DNA of 64,000 nucleotides from Adiantum capillus-veneris (Eukaryota > Streptophyta > Polypodiopsida > Polypodiales > Pteridaceae): the NCBI GenBank assembly GCA_014529385.2, contig CM043963.1, forward strand, positions 79,446,412 through 79,510,411, read 5' to 3'. Made by a program: the position numbers and the translations under genes. Within the stretch, counting starts at the first letter, position 1, and each line of letters opens with the position of its first letter. Shown piece after piece: positions 1 to 10,672 of this stretch. The notes beneath the pieces were generated by a model. The model saw nothing but the letters and a program-made list of their open reading frames with translations. It ran no database searches and had not been told where the DNA came from.

Positions 1-133
1 CACATCAGCAGGCCTGCATGAATTGCGGAAATCTGTTGTTGCTTCTGCTTCTTCTAGGGTTTAGGCCCCTCGGCCGACATCTGCAAGTTGGCTCCATTCT
101 TCAGGAGCTTTGACACGTCAACAGTTTGTGACA
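1..133 (-). repeat. NA0 3' LTR, partial
   Basis: Matches 2205-2349 with scattered substitutions and ends in the same TTTGTGACA. The remainder of the LTR lies outside the window. Confidence 0.7.
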
Positions 134-150
134 TCTCCCCTTCTTGAAAG
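134..150 (-). other. NA0 polypurine tract
   Basis: TCTCCCCTTCTTGAAAG directly abuts the LTR. Read on the minus strand it is a purine-rich run just upstream of the 3' LTR, the position used to prime plus-strand DNA synthesis. Confidence 0.6.
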
Positions 151-530
151 AGACTAATCGTCCACGATTACACCATATCTGCAAAACAACTCAAGTTAGC
201 TCAAAAATTTCCAAGGGTCATTCCGAGGTACATTCGGAGGGACAATCAGTTTGCTCTTTTTGTTAAGGAGTTAGCTTCTCGTTTCGGCTCTTTTGATCAA
301 GGAGTTGGCTTCTCCTTTCGTCCAAGTCGGAACTCTTGATGTTCCGACGTAGTAAAATTAGTCATTACACCCAGACCACACTGATCTTCCAGCGGTGTCT
401 TGAAGCACTAAAATTACATACCCAGGCAACCTCATCCAATTAGGAATACTCAGTGGTTGGCACATCACAATGCAACACAAATGCTCGCGTATGCATGTTA
501 CAAGAAATAGAAACATAAAGCTGCCGATGA

Positions 531-877
531 ACACTCCCCCCACAAATAATCAATCCAGGTCCGGGTCATGAGCTGTTCAACGACTCCCTCATCACTCCTC
601 CCGCAAATAACCTAAAAAGGTCCGAGCCATGAGATATAGAGGCCTTTTACAACCAAACGCCCCCCAGACCGCAACCTACGTCGTTTGGAAGTGCTGAGAG
701 TAACCACTGTTGAGACTTCTTAATACTGCCCCCGTAAATAACCATGCAGGTCCGGGCCATGAGTAAAAACAACAACAATACTCCCCCCGTAAATAACCAC
801 AAGGGTCCGGGCCATACAACACTTTTCAATCATTCAATACTCCCCCCGCAAATAACCACAAGGGTCCGTGCCATGAG
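531..877 (-). repeat. Array of five ~40-bp repeats with a G-run, inside NA0
   Basis: Five copies of a roughly 40-bp unit lie at about 531-572, 591-633, 722-763, 777-815 and 837-877, separated by unlike spacers of 13-90 bp. Each has a C-rich run (CTCCCCCCGC in the best copies), then AAATAACC, then GGTCCGGGCCATGAG. On the element's own strand each unit reads CTCATGGCCC through GGTTATTTGC to a run of five to seven G, which resembles a polypurine tract. Function unknown. Confidence 0.65.
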
Positions 878-1729
878 TATGAACAAACATTCTCAAACAT
901 CATTTCTCACTACTCCACCCGAGAGTAAAATCGCCAATCCTTGAAACCAGTATTAAACCCAGTGTCAAACAATTCAAATCGGCACCAAGACATGTTCAAA
1001 ACAGATACCACATTTCAAACAAATTCCAAACAGGATCATCAAACAAATTTCAAACTTAAAACGCAATCTCAACATCAATCGAGCTCGAAAAGTCGATTGA
1101 ATTTCCATCCTGAAACCTGCACCAAAAAATTAGGGTTAGGTTCATTCCATAGGGTCGTAGTCGAGCACAACATGGTCCATCAGCTCTTGGACACATAGTG
1201 TTTCTTTGGCGACGATGGTAGTCCCAAGATAGCAATCACACTAGATCTCCAAGGTCATCAGCTCGTGAAGAGACATCTATATGTCGAGAAATTTCAAGTT
1301 ATAATCTACTAGGGTTTCCATGGCAAGCATTTCAGGATTCCCCACTCTGCCAGAAGTTGCACTCCAAAGAAAGATTTCAGAAACCATATAACTTCGGGTA
1401 AAAATTTTCTTGAAAGCTTGCCAAGTCTTTGAAAGTGTGCGGCTTGGTAGCTATAGACATCAACATCTGCATGGCACTGCTTTTGAGAAAAACAGTGACT
1501 CGAAACAAATCTTGAATCCTTCCCTTGATCTTTTTGGCTTATGCCGTGTAAGACATGAGCGGTGAAAACGGGAGCGCGCCCGATGCGCGATGAAGTAAGG
1601 GTGGGAGTGGCTAATAAGTCCGGGGTCGAAGCACGAAGCTAAAATTTCCAATGAACTTTTGAAAGTGCAATCTTGCTCTATCTGCTCTTTGGTAGGACCG
1701 GTATGCTTTCAAAAAAGCACACGACTGAT

Positions 1730-1741
1730 GCTCTAAAACCA
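1730..1741 (-). other. NA0 primer binding site (decayed)
   Basis: GCTCTAAAACCA differs at two positions from GCTCTGATACCA, the initiator-Met tRNA complement seen intact at 46583 and 61381. It sits one base inside the LTR that begins TGTCACAAG. Confidence 0.5.
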
Positions 1742-1742
1742 C

Positions 1743-2349
1743 TGTCACAAGACGGGCACCATGTGCCGATAGAAAAGAACAGACTAAACAGACTTTTAGC
1801 ACTTCAATAACAACTAAACTGAAAGAGAGAGATGACGCGACACGGAGTGGCGAAATTCCACCCCAGAGAGTATTGGCCCCCAACCTTCGCGCCCCTTTCG
1901 GTATTCCTTTATATTGCATCAACACAGCACAAGCCGGTACTCTAGACTCTGCACCTTCTCTCGGGAGCATGCCAGAGAATGAGCCCTAGCCTCATATTTA
2001 AAGGCCCTAGGCCCCAAAAGCAGTTTTACATGAAAAGCCTTCAAACTCAAAAGCTTCTGGTCCAAAAGCAATGCCAAAAAGCTGCCAGCATAAATCACGA
2101 AATTCCGTACAACTGCCACGTCAGCAATCAGCGCAAAACGCGAAAATCCGTACAGCTTGCCACGTCATAATATCAGCGCAATTTCCGAAAATCCATACAA
2201 TCTGCCACGTCAGCAGGCCAGCGTGAATTGTGGAAATCTATTGTTGCTTCTTATGTTGCTTCTGCTTCTTCTAGGGTTTAGGCCCCTCGGCCGGCATCTG
2301 CAAGTTGGCTCCATTCTTTAGGGCTTTGACACGTCAACAGTTTGTGACA
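1743..2349 (-). repeat. NA0 5' LTR (607 bp)
   Basis: Begins TGTCAC and ends GTGACA on the plus strand. It contains a TTTAAATATGAG stretch (minus strand, near 1995) that could be a TATA box, and about 90 bp downstream of it the conserved block at 1872-1907 that recurs in other LTRs here. The repeated phrases TCCGTACA and GCCACGTCA in 2100-2210 are shared with 3195-3290 and 52490-52710, showing one LTR superfamily. Confidence 0.7.
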
Positions 2350-2854
2350 CGCCCCCTCTTCATGCTGGACTGGTAATTCCACCTGGAGCCGCCATGTGTC
2401 TCTTATGCCTCTTTTGAGTTAATTCCTAGTACCCACCAACTTATAAAGTATAGCGAGGGGCCTAAATGACTTTGAATTGAGCCTAGATACCCATTTACTA
2501 TCCGGATTTTAATGCCGACTGGCCCGACCATCTCGTGGCGTCCTGCCCTTCCCGACTGCGGATGAAACTCTCAGCCGTCTGCCATTTCACACTGGCCACA
2601 CAATGTCTGACCATTTGTGACTTCAAAAAGAGGGTCCCAAAAATTAAAGAAATATCAAGGGAAAGAAACCAACAACTAAGGTTAGTGGTTGCCACAGTCT
2701 CGTGACACTTTCACCATGTACTACGCTTTTGAATAGACTGCCGTATCTATTGTGGGTCTTGCACATGTTGAAAATGTGTAAGAAAAGCATGTCTTATCAT
2801 TTCATGGGTCATAACTTGAGGAGGTTGGGCTGATTGTAGCTCCTTTTCGTAGCC
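2350..2854. other. No gene seen; polypurine-like start
   Basis: About 500 bp between NA0 and a solo LTR. The first bases, CGCCCCCTCTTCATG, look like another polypurine tract next to the LTR end, which hints at a second internal region sharing this LTR. No coding homology is visible. Confidence 0.4.
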
Positions 2855-3455
2855 TGTTATAGGCTTGGACACTCTTAGCGAGAAATCAATAGCAACACAC
2901 GAACAGAACTTCAAAACCACTGAACTTTAATAGAGAGAGAGAGAGAGAGTCGACATGGCACGGCTGAGTTCCGCGTCCAGGACCACTGGCCCCAAAGATT
3001 AGCGCTCCTTTCGGTATGTCCTCTGCTCTCAGACTCTGCGTCCAAATGCTCTGCAGAGTGAGGCACAAGGGCTCTTTTATTCTTACAAGGGATGCCCAAA
3101 AGCAATCAGTTCAAAAGCACTAAACCCCAAAAGCATTTGCTCCCAAAGGCTAGCGTTGAAGCTTGCCCAAAACAAGAGGCACTTTTTGCAGAAATCCATA
3201 CAGCCTGCCACGTGGCACAAGCAACACCAAATGCGGAAAATCCGTACAATCTTGCCGCGTCATCATCCGTACAAACTGCCACGTCAACATATCAACGCAT
3301 TTTACAAAAATTCTCTGCAGAGTTCAAGCTTGTCTTTTAGGGTTTTGGGCCCATGACCGGTGCTCGTAAGTTCTTCGAGTTGGTCAATTCAGTTTCTCCT
3401 GTCCACTCGGCCATTTCTCTTCCCATTGGTCATGCCACATCATCACTTCGTGGCA
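2855..3455 (-). repeat. Solo LTR with TAGCC target duplication
   Basis: Begins TGTTATAGGC and ends CGTGGCA. TAGCC occurs immediately before (2850-2854) and immediately after (3456-3460), a perfect 5-bp duplication, and no internal region is attached, so this is the product of recombination between the two LTRs of one insertion. It carries a short GA tract (about 2932-2949), the conserved block at 2985-3020, and is related to the NA0 and Gypsy-C LTRs. Its first 90 bp match, reversed, 12172-12250. Confidence 0.8.
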
Positions 3456-3460
3456 TAGCC

Positions 3461-4589
3461 TTCCAACCACTCTCTAGCATCTCCCTTCAAACAATAGTAG
3501 AAGATTCATAGCACCAACGTTGAGTCCTGCTTGTCAGCAAGAAGGCAAACAAACTCCATTGCTCAATGTAACCTTTGGCACTTTCATTTGCCTTTCCATG
3601 AAACTCTCAAAAACTAAATGCCATGGCTCCCAAACTTGTAAACAGGGCGCAATTCCTCGACGGCGGGCACCAAAACACAGTTGAGAAAACAAGAACAAGG
3701 GGCACCTCTATAGTAATATCTCCCAATAACGCTCAAGACACAAATTCAGCACCACAAACCTTATCAAAAGAACTCCCACAACACCACAACTTAAAGGCAA
3801 GTGATCCCTTGGGAATTTACAAGCACACCCCCATCCAAAAGACCACCTCAAAACTAGGAAGCACCTGTACTGGCATGGGATTACAGCACATGCCGAACAA
3901 TGCACTGAGAAGAAGAGCTTCCACACTCACCAAATTATACTTCAAATCACAATGTTGAAGTGGATACACACCACAAACCAAGCAAGCTTCCACAACTTAC
4001 CCTACACTAAACTGCCTGCGAGCTGCCATATCCTAAACCCTGCGAGAAATAGACAGTATCTCAACTCCAAGAGGGATACTTTCAAGCCTCCAAAATTCTC
4101 TGCATTTTCTCCAACAAAAGTTTTTAAGACCATAAATTTCAAATATATGCACCTCTATATGCAAAATTGGTGCGAATAGCAAGCTGTTCTAGCACGACCG
4201 CACTTAGGAAATGCTAGTCGAGGGCAAAAAACTACAGCAAAAAGTATGAAGAGGGCACAATGAGCAAAAACCTACAAATTTCTAATATTTGCTAAACTCT
4301 TTTATGTTTGTACATGAGTTTTAGTTATACAAGCGACACTTCAAAAAACTCACAGGCACTTACGGCAACCCGACAGCTGGCGCTACACTAACGACTTGCA
4401 TTGCATATACATGTGGTTTCTAAAGCAAGCTAAAAAAACCCACAAAAAGAAAGCCCACACACCCTTTTGACACCAGGCATCATGTCCATATGTACAAATT
4501 TACAAACAACAGGGTGTTCAAAAATGCGCACAACGTCAAATAAGTCGAACTTAGAGAAAGAACGACAAGGGATTTTGTGAGCTCAAGAC
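3461..4589. other. No gene recognised
   Basis: About 1.1 kb of sequence with short chance reading frames and no protein family, LTR or RNA gene that I recognise. It ends where the decayed Gypsy-A reverse transcriptase begins. Confidence 0.5.
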
Positions 4590-5600
4590 CAGTACATCAC
4601 CTTATTGTTCACCAATGGACCGTACTTCTCGTACTAAAGAAAGATGGATCTTGAAGAATGTGCATTGACTATAGAGCTCTCAATAAAGTCACCATCAAGA
4701 ATATTGGACACGCTACAAGGCTCTACCTACTTTACTAGAATCGACCTGAAAAGTGGTTATCATCATATCACGATCGCTCCTGGAAATATATACAAGACCA
4801 CGTTCAGACCGTTCTTCGGATTGTACGAGTATTCGGTGATGCCTTTTGGTCTCACAAATGCTCCTGCAATGTATGTTCAACAGAATGATGGACAATATTT
4901 TTAGAGAGTACAAGTCATTTGTGGGCATCTTTATGGACGCCATCATCGTGTCCTCCAAGAGTGAAGCAAACCATAGACACCATCTATTACAGGTTTGTCA
5001 AGCACTACAGCAACATAGATTGGTGGTCAACGGGAAAAACTGCGTGTTTTTCTTGCCAAAAATACACTTTATGGGGCTATCGTCTCTGCAGAGAGTGTAA
5101 AGATGGGCCCGGCCAAAATGGAAATCGTCAAAGATTGGCCAATTTGAAAAATGTACATGAAGTTGGCAGCTTTTTTGGGCTTAATGTTCATATTTCAAGC
5201 GGTTCATTTGAAAGTTTACGGAGATTGCTTCTCGCTTATACATTTCAGGACAAGATTTTTAGAGAGTACAAGTCATTTATGGGCATCTTAATTGACGCCA
5301 CATCGTGTTCTCCAAGAGTGAAGCAAACCATAGACACCATCTCTAACAGGTTTGTCAGACACTACAGCAACATAGATTGGTGGTCAACGGGAAAAAGAGC
5401 GAGTTTTTCTTGCCAAAAATACACTTTATGGGGCTATCATCTCTGCAAAGAGTGTGAAGATGGGCCCGGCCAAAATGGAAATCATCAAAGATTGGCTAAT
5501 TTGAAAAACATACATGAAGTTGGCAGCTTTTTGGGCTTATCTTCGTATTTCAAGTGATTCATTCGAAAGTTTGAGGAGATTGCTTCAGCCTTATACATTT
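4590..5600 (+). pseudogene. Gypsy-A reverse transcriptase, decayed
   Basis: The translated pieces are a gypsy RT: a KKDGS-like start and YRALNK-like segment near 4640-4690 (frame-broken), then [15 protein letters not shown] and [18 protein letters not shown] at about 4740-4870. The catalytic block reads FMDAIIVSSK where relatives have [10 protein letters not shown], so the catalytic aspartates are damaged. Several frameshifts separate the pieces and a tandem duplication of the palm/thumb region follows. It copied element RNA into DNA in intact relatives; this copy cannot be functional. The 5' edge is abrupt, with no protease upstream. Confidence 0.75.
4898..5600 (+). repeat. Tandem duplication (~355 bp) within RT
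   Basis: Two head-to-tail copies, about 4898-5250 and 5255-5600, share AGAGAGTACAAGTCATTT, the run around CAAACCATAGACACCATCT, and the run ending GAAGTTGGCAGC, at an offset of 354-358 bp. They differ at several sites, so the duplication is not recent. It repeats the RT palm/thumb coding segment. Confidence 0.75.
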
Positions 5601-6113
5601 TGACTCCGAAAGGAGTTCCCTTTACTTGGAGACTATCAAAAATGGCGGCATTTAAGACTCTTAAGGAAAAATTGACAACAGCTCCTCTGTTGATTTTACC
5701 GGATTTGCAAAAACAATTTAAGGTTTATTGTGATGTGTGTGGACGCAGTCTGCGGGCCGTCTTAATGCAGGAGGGCCATGTTGTAGCCTATGAGAGTAGA
5801 ACGTTCTCACGAGACCAGAGCGGGTTCCACAGATCTATGAGAAGGAGCTGCTAGCGATCATACATGCTCTTACTCGGTGGCGACATTTCCTGCTTGGAGC
5901 ACATTTTACAGTGCTTACAAAACATCAGAGTCTTAGATACTTCTTGTCCCAAAAACAGCTTTCGGATAAGCAAATGAGATGGGCAAACATTTTGTCTCAG
6001 TTCCACTTTCAAATTATCCATGTTACCGGAAAGAAGAATTCGGTGGTAGACGCGTTGTCTTGAAAGCCCAAGGTATCGATTATTTCAACGATACACCATC
6101 AAAACTTTGAAAA
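5600..6113 (+). pseudogene. Gypsy-A RNase H domain, decayed
   Basis: The frame starting at 5600 gives TPKGVPFTW, then an RNase H core with VYCDVCGRSLRAVLMQEG and VAYESR. A frameshift near 5836 moves the rest into another frame, where YEKELLAIIHAL-like, RYFLSQKQLSDKQMRWANILS and VVDALS motifs follow to about 6063, ending in a stop. It would degrade RNA in the RNA-DNA hybrid. The copy joins at about 6113 to an inverted RT fragment. Confidence 0.7.
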
Positions 6114-6117
6114 TATG

Positions 6118-6500
6118 ATTATGAAAAGCAATCACCTCTGTCGGTCCCCACGAGAAAGGGGCTCCTTTCTGAGTCAACAAGTGCAAAGGTAAAGCCATCT
6201 CTTCAAACTTTCGAATGAACCGCCGATAGTAAGAGCGCAAGCCCAAAAAGCTTCGAGCTCCGTGAACATTCTTTAGGTCAGGCCAATCGCAGAAACTCTC
6301 AATTTTGACCGGGTCCATCTGTACTCCTTCTGCTAAGACGATGTGTCCCAAGAAATGTATCTCCAATAAGAAAAACTCGCTCTTTTTTGCATTCATAACC
6401 AATCTATGCTTGCACAATGCCTGAACGACATGTAGCAGATGGTGTCGGTGCTCTACTTCATTCTTGGAGAAAACTATAATGTCGTCAAAGAAAGTGCCGA
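6118..6500 (-). pseudogene. Inverted gypsy RT palm/thumb fragment
   Basis: Reading on minus from 6500, an uninterrupted frame gives [15 protein letters not shown], then [34 protein letters not shown] and APFSWGPTEVIAF. This is the same RT region as 4900-5640 but on the opposite strand and from a better-preserved copy, with the FFDD catalytic motif intact. It lies between the Gypsy-A RNase H end and the Copia-A 5' LTR. The sequence beyond the right end of Copia-A does not continue this RT, so the original context has been rearranged. Confidence 0.75.
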
Positions 6501-6505
6501 CAAAA

Positions 6506-6763
6506 TATTGGGTTAAAGGCCCTAAATGACCTCTATTGTATAAAGTGAACCTGGATACATTTTTTAAGGTCACATATAATAAAAGTGGAAAAGCCCAAAA
6601 AACTCAATCATTGAGTTTTCCCCAAATCGTACGAGCTCTCTCTCTCTCTCTGCTTTCAATCTCTAGCACTAGCTCTCTGCTGCACCTTGCCTCTTGCTTC
6701 TTGCCCCAATCCTGCACTACATCGCGATGTGCACCTACCGGTACCCTCTGCTTCGTGCTTTCA
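6506..6763 (+). repeat. Copia-A 5' LTR
   Basis: Shares with 29514-29836 the segments GGGTTAAAGGCCCTAAAT, AAGCCCAAAAAACTCAATC and CTAGCACTAGCTCTCTGC. It begins TATTGGG where the other copy has TGTTGGG, and ends TTTCA. It lacks about 30 bp present in the 3' copy and has only a short CT run. Confidence 0.82.
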
Positions 6764-6765
6764 AC

Positions 6766-6779
6766 TGATATCAGAGCCC
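6766..6779 (+). other. Copia-A primer binding site
   Basis: TGATATCAGAGCCC lies two bases after the LTR and differs by one base from the plant initiator-Met tRNA complement TGGTATCAGAGCC. Confidence 0.7.
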
Positions 6780-7183
6780 TAGGGTCTCAAAACAGCCCTG
6801 TACAGTCTGCTGGACACCAAGTTAAATTTGCTCTCCCGGGATCAATTTCGCTTCCATCGCGAAGCCCCTTGTTTTTGCGGTCAAAAAGGTCACCAAAACT
6901 CCCAAAACAACCCAAAACAGACTGTTTTTAGGTCAAAACAAGTGATTTACAGATTATTACAGGCCAAAACAGCAATACGCAGGTGTACCAAAGTTATGGG
7001 ATCACATATATTGATGTTTGTCGCGACAAATTGAGTGAAAAGCTGAGTACAGGTGCTTGAAATTGCACATTTCAGCTGAAATTTCAGATTTGGACTGTAT
7101 ACAAAGTCTTGTGGTTGCTACTATTTGCTAAAATTTTCAGCCTATTGCATCTCTCTTGTATACACACTTGTGGTTGAATTAAG

Positions 7184-9196
7184 ATGGCTTCTTCCTCTTC
7201 CGCATATGACACTAAAAGTTTAATGGAAATCAAACGGTTCAATGATCAAGGCTTCGATCTTTGGCAAGAACCCATGCAAGGTATCCTTTTCTTAAAGGAT
7301 TGTGAAGATGCATTGGAACAGAATAAGCCACCACGTTTATCTGACGAAGAGTGGGCCAGGTTAAATAAGAAGGCTATGGCCTACATCAAAATGGCTATCA
7401 ATGATGACATTTGGACGGACATCAAGCGTTTGGACTCTACTTATGCAATATGGCAAAAGCTAAAGTCCAATTATGAAAACACCACGCCTGTGAACCAGGT
7501 GCATTTGATGCGAAAGTTGGTGAATATGCAGCTTGATGACTCGAAGTCAGCCTCTGAGTATTTGAGTGCTTTTACAAGTGTGTTGAGTGAGTTGCAGGAC
7601 AGTGGGCTTCAGCAATTCAATGATAAGCTAAAAGCTATTTTCTTGCTTATGACATTGCTAGATACTTGGGAAACCTTGGTTGTCTCCTTGAGCAACAGTC
7701 CCACCCTCACGTATGACGGTGTGAGAGGGTCTATTCTCAATGAAGAGATTAGACGCAAGTCTAGTGGGAAAGGTGGCAGTTCTGCCTACAATGCAAGAGG
7801 TAGAAATCAAAAGCGTAATGTGGGCAACAGGACTCAAAATAGAAGTAAGAGAAAGACAAAGGATAAGGATATCACGTGTTATCAATGTGGCAGAAAGGGT
7901 CACAAGAAACCCGATTGCAAGTATTTCAAAAAAGAGCAGGAAAGGAAGAAGGAAACGCAAGATAAGAAGAAGAAAGATGAGAAGAAAGAGAAAAAATTAG
8001 CAGGTGATTCCTCCGGGGATGCTGAGAATGCAAATGTATCCTCTAGTGTGGTCATTGAGGAGTTGTCAGATGTTGAGGAAATTTTGGTCGCAGCTTCAAG
8101 TCCCTCAGATTTGGTGATAGCTAATGGAGAAGATATGCTTATCTCGAAGAAAGATGTCATTGATGCATTGCTTAGTGCTAATGATGGCCTATCCCAGTCA
8201 CGGATAGTGGATTCTGGTGCTTCATTCCATGTGACTCCATCTTTGGAGTGTTTTGCTACATATGTTGCAGGCAATTATGGCAAGGTGTACCTTGGTGATA
8301 ATTTTTCTTGCAATATTGAGGGAATGGATACTATGCGTTTGGCTCTTAACACAGGTCAAGAGCTTGTGTTGAATGATGTTAGGTTTGTACCGGGTATTAA
8401 GAAAAGTTTGCTATCTGTTGGCAAGTTAGATGCACATGGTTATACTACCATCTTTGTTAGGGTTTCATGGAAGTTGCTTAAGGGCTCTATACTTGTTACA
8501 AAAGGGTCTAAAAGAGGTACTTTGTACTATCTTCGATGCAAAGCTTTGCCTGGCAAGTTTCTTGCTATTGCTGAAGTTGCTTCACACACGGAATTGTGGC
8601 ATGAGAGACTTAGCCATATGAGCCAAAAGTGTATTGATGTGCTTTCCTCTCTGAAGAGGGTTAATGTAAAAGGCAAAAACTTGAATTTTTGTAACGATTG
8701 TCTTTATGGAAAGCAAAAGAAATCTTCTTATTACTTTGGTGTCTCTAGCAAAGCTAATCCTCTTTATCTTATTCACTCAGATGTATGCACTATGCCTGTT
8801 AACTCTTTTGGTGGTGCATTGTATTTTGTTACAGTCATTGATGACTGTACTAGGAAAGGATGGGTGCATTTCTTGAAAAGTAAAAGTGAGACTTTTAATG
8901 CTTTTAAGAAGTTTCATGCTTTTGTCACTATACAAAAGAGTACTAAGCTTAAATGTCTCAGATCTGATAATGGAGGAGAGTATGTATCTGCTGAATTTCA
9001 GCATTTTTGTGATGAAAATGGGATTAAAAGGGGGTTGACAGTCCCTTATAATCCGTCTTCTAATGGTGTGGCTGAGAGGTATAACCATACTTTCTGTGAG
9101 AGAGTGCGTTGCCTGTTGTCCACCGCTAATCTTTCTCAAGAGTTTTGGGGGGAGGCATTGAAAACTGCAGTTCATATTTGTAAATCGCTCTCCTAA
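7184..9196 (+). CDS. Copia-A gag-protease-integrase polyprotein, 5' part
   Basis: 670-residue open frame beginning MASSSSAYDTK, a usual copia start, about 400 bp after the primer site. The first ~190 residues match the copia gag (UBN2-type) capsid region. A CCHC zinc knuckle (CYQCGRKGHKKPDC) is at about 231-245, followed by a lysine-rich stretch. The aspartic protease motif DSGAS is at about 342. The GAG-pre-integrase zinc region (H near 475, CNDCLYGK near 508) precedes the integrase core with HSDVC, RSDNGGEY and NGVAERYN carrying the D,D,E residues. A frameshift at about 9178 ends the frame early; the correct phase continues to 9289. It would encode the virion shell and the DNA-integrating enzyme. 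The unbroken length shows moderate age. Confidence 0.9.
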   Translation: MASSSSAYDTKSLMEIKRFNDQGFDLWQEPMQGILFLKDCEDALEQNKPPRLSDEEWARLNKKAMAYIKMAINDDIWTDIKRLDSTYAIWQKLKSNYENTTPVNQVHLMRKLVNMQLDDSKSASEYLSAFTSVLSELQDSGLQQFNDKLKAIFLLMTLLDTWETLVVSLSNSPTLTYDGVRGSILNEEIRRKSSGKGGSSAYNARGRNQKRNVGNRTQNRSKRKTKDKDITCYQCGRKGHKKPDCKYFKKEQERKKETQDKKKKDEKKEKKLAGDSSGDAENANVSSSVVIEELSDVEEILVAASSPSDLVIANGEDMLISKKDVIDALLSANDGLSQSRIVDSGASFHVTPSLECFATYVAGNYGKVYLGDNFSCNIEGMDTMRLALNTGQELVLNDVRFVPGIKKSLLSVGKLDAHGYTTIFVRVSWKLLKGSILVTKGSKRGTLYYLRCKALPGKFLAIAEVASHTELWHERLSHMSQKCIDVLSSLKRVNVKGKNLNFCNDCLYGKQKKSSYYFGVSSKANPLYLIHSDVCTMPVNSFGGALYFVTVIDDCTRKGWVHFLKSKSETFNAFKKFHAFVTIQKSTKLKCLRSDNGGEYVSAEFQHFCDENGIKRGLTVPYNPSSNGVAERYNHTFCERVRCLLSTANLSQEFWGEALKTAVHICKSLS

Positions 9197-9289
9197 TAGT
9201 ACGTTAAAAAATGACATTCCAGAGGAGGTTTGGTCTGGGAAACCGGCCTCTTATGAGTATTTGGTTGCGAAGGTTTTGTTCATGTACGC
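9180..9289 (+). pseudogene. Copia-A integrase C-terminal continuation, up to insertion point
   Basis: In the shifted frame the sequence reads NRSPNSTLKNDIPEEVWSGK, the conserved end of the copia integrase core, then a segment ending FVHVR at the edge of the composite insertion. The next codons are found at 27428. The frameshift at about 9178 separates it from the main open frame. Confidence 0.8.
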
Positions 9290-10672
9290 TGAACCGGCCT
9301 GTTCAATCCAAAAAGGGCGGTAGACTTTACTTCAAACCTTGATTTAGCTTTCACCCATTATTAGTCGTCTATTTTACCTGTACTTTCAAGACACAACAAA
9401 GGGGAGAGGGATACAGGCTGCTAGATTGCACCTGTATGAGTAGACGGACACCAGATTGGCCCCTAACTTAGGCGCCCCTTTCGGTATTTCTTTATTGTTC
9501 AAAAGAGGGAATAAACGATGTGGTTCTTTCCAAGCTGCCCCACACAACCTTGGCTACATTTTGACTGTTCTGGCCTGATTTCGGCAACATAATTGTACTA
9601 GAACCCTTCACGGTCAGTATTCCCATGCATTAAATGACTTTCCCGACGCATACGGGCACTTTACAAAACCTGGCGAGAAACTGCAGCACGCTGAATTCTC
9701 TGTTTTCAGCGCCGAAAATGCGCCAGATTACCTGTACAGCGGTCCCCTTGCGTCCCCGAACCTCCTCGAGGTATTAGGGTCCGTTTAGGGCCAAAACCCT
9801 AAACCTGCAAAAATACACAGCAGGCTGTAATTTACTGTTTTGGGCTCCGTTTCGCATGCCGGTCGCATCCTTAGCAAGTCCTCGAGCTCCCGCACCTGTA
9901 GGGCTACTTGCCCTTTGAATCGGACGAGATTTCAGGTGTGAAACCTCTCCGAATTCACCTGTACCTGCGGGGGGATTAGCCGCTAGCTAATCCAGTACCT
10001 GTGCAAGAGGCTCTTGCCTCGGCAATCGGGCATGAACCCACACAACTGTACATTGGTCAAATGAAGAGCCCACTAGAGGGGCATAACATACTGCCAAAGG
10101 GGAGAGAGAGGGCAGTGCGTAGCGTGCAGGGCATCACTCCTGGCACCGCACTATGCATAAGAGGGAAAGCAAGCACTCCATAGCTCTTGACCTGTGACAA
10201 ATCTGAAAATGAGGCTCTCCCCCTCCTAAATTCAGCACCACTTCTTGTTGCATGAGGCAAGTGCACCAGAAGGTGCCACTTGGCACATTTACAAGCATTT
10301 TCCCGTTTCGGGGTTGCCGTCTAAAAATATCCCAACTGGTTGCCCAGTTGACTTCACGGCAGAGTAAGAAAATGTTCCCCTTGTCATTGCGGAGATAATG
10401 ACGTCAACACATTTTCAGGTCCCAAAATAGCAGTTCCCTAAATTTTAGGAGATGCTGCCATTGTATCTTTCTAGGTCATCCGACCCTCTTTGTACACTGC
10501 GGCCACAACCAGAATTGAAATGTAGCCTCTGTAGCAAAGGATTCCACTTTGGCTAGTCAATGACCCCACTTGGCTAACCATAGTCCTTGTCCAACCTTAG
10601 TGCTCTCTTGCCCTCAGGCCTGGACACCCTCTGGACAGTTCCACACTAGCTATGCAATGCAGGGCAGTGACA
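9290..10672 (-). repeat. Gypsy-B family LTR, copy 1
   Basis: Aligns along its length with 13980-14906 plus 20213-20762 and with 26052-27422. It carries the conserved block at 9455-9490. It ends GGGCAGTGACA and lacks about 90 bp that the other two copies have just before their GGTGACA ends. Confidence 0.82.

Larger units (their letters stand above)
1..2349 (-). mobile_element. NA0: non-autonomous LTR retrotransposon, cut by window edge
   Basis: Positions 1-133 repeat the distal end of the sequence at 2200-2349, and both copies finish TTTGTGACA, so these are two LTRs of one minus-strand element whose 3' LTR starts outside the window. The internal part (134-1742) has a C-rich stretch beside the left LTR (the polypurine tract read on minus) and a decayed primer site beside the right LTR. 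No gag or pol homology is visible in about 1.6 kb of interior. The stretch 1535-1625 matches, on the opposite strand, 12360-12480 just after the primer site of another gypsy fragment, so NA0 derives from that gypsy family. It would depend on proteins from autonomous relatives. Confidence 0.72.

Noticed and set aside
531-877. CRISPR-like array
   Set aside because: Five imperfect repeats with uneven spacers in a eukaryotic retroelement; no cas genes and repeat identity too low.
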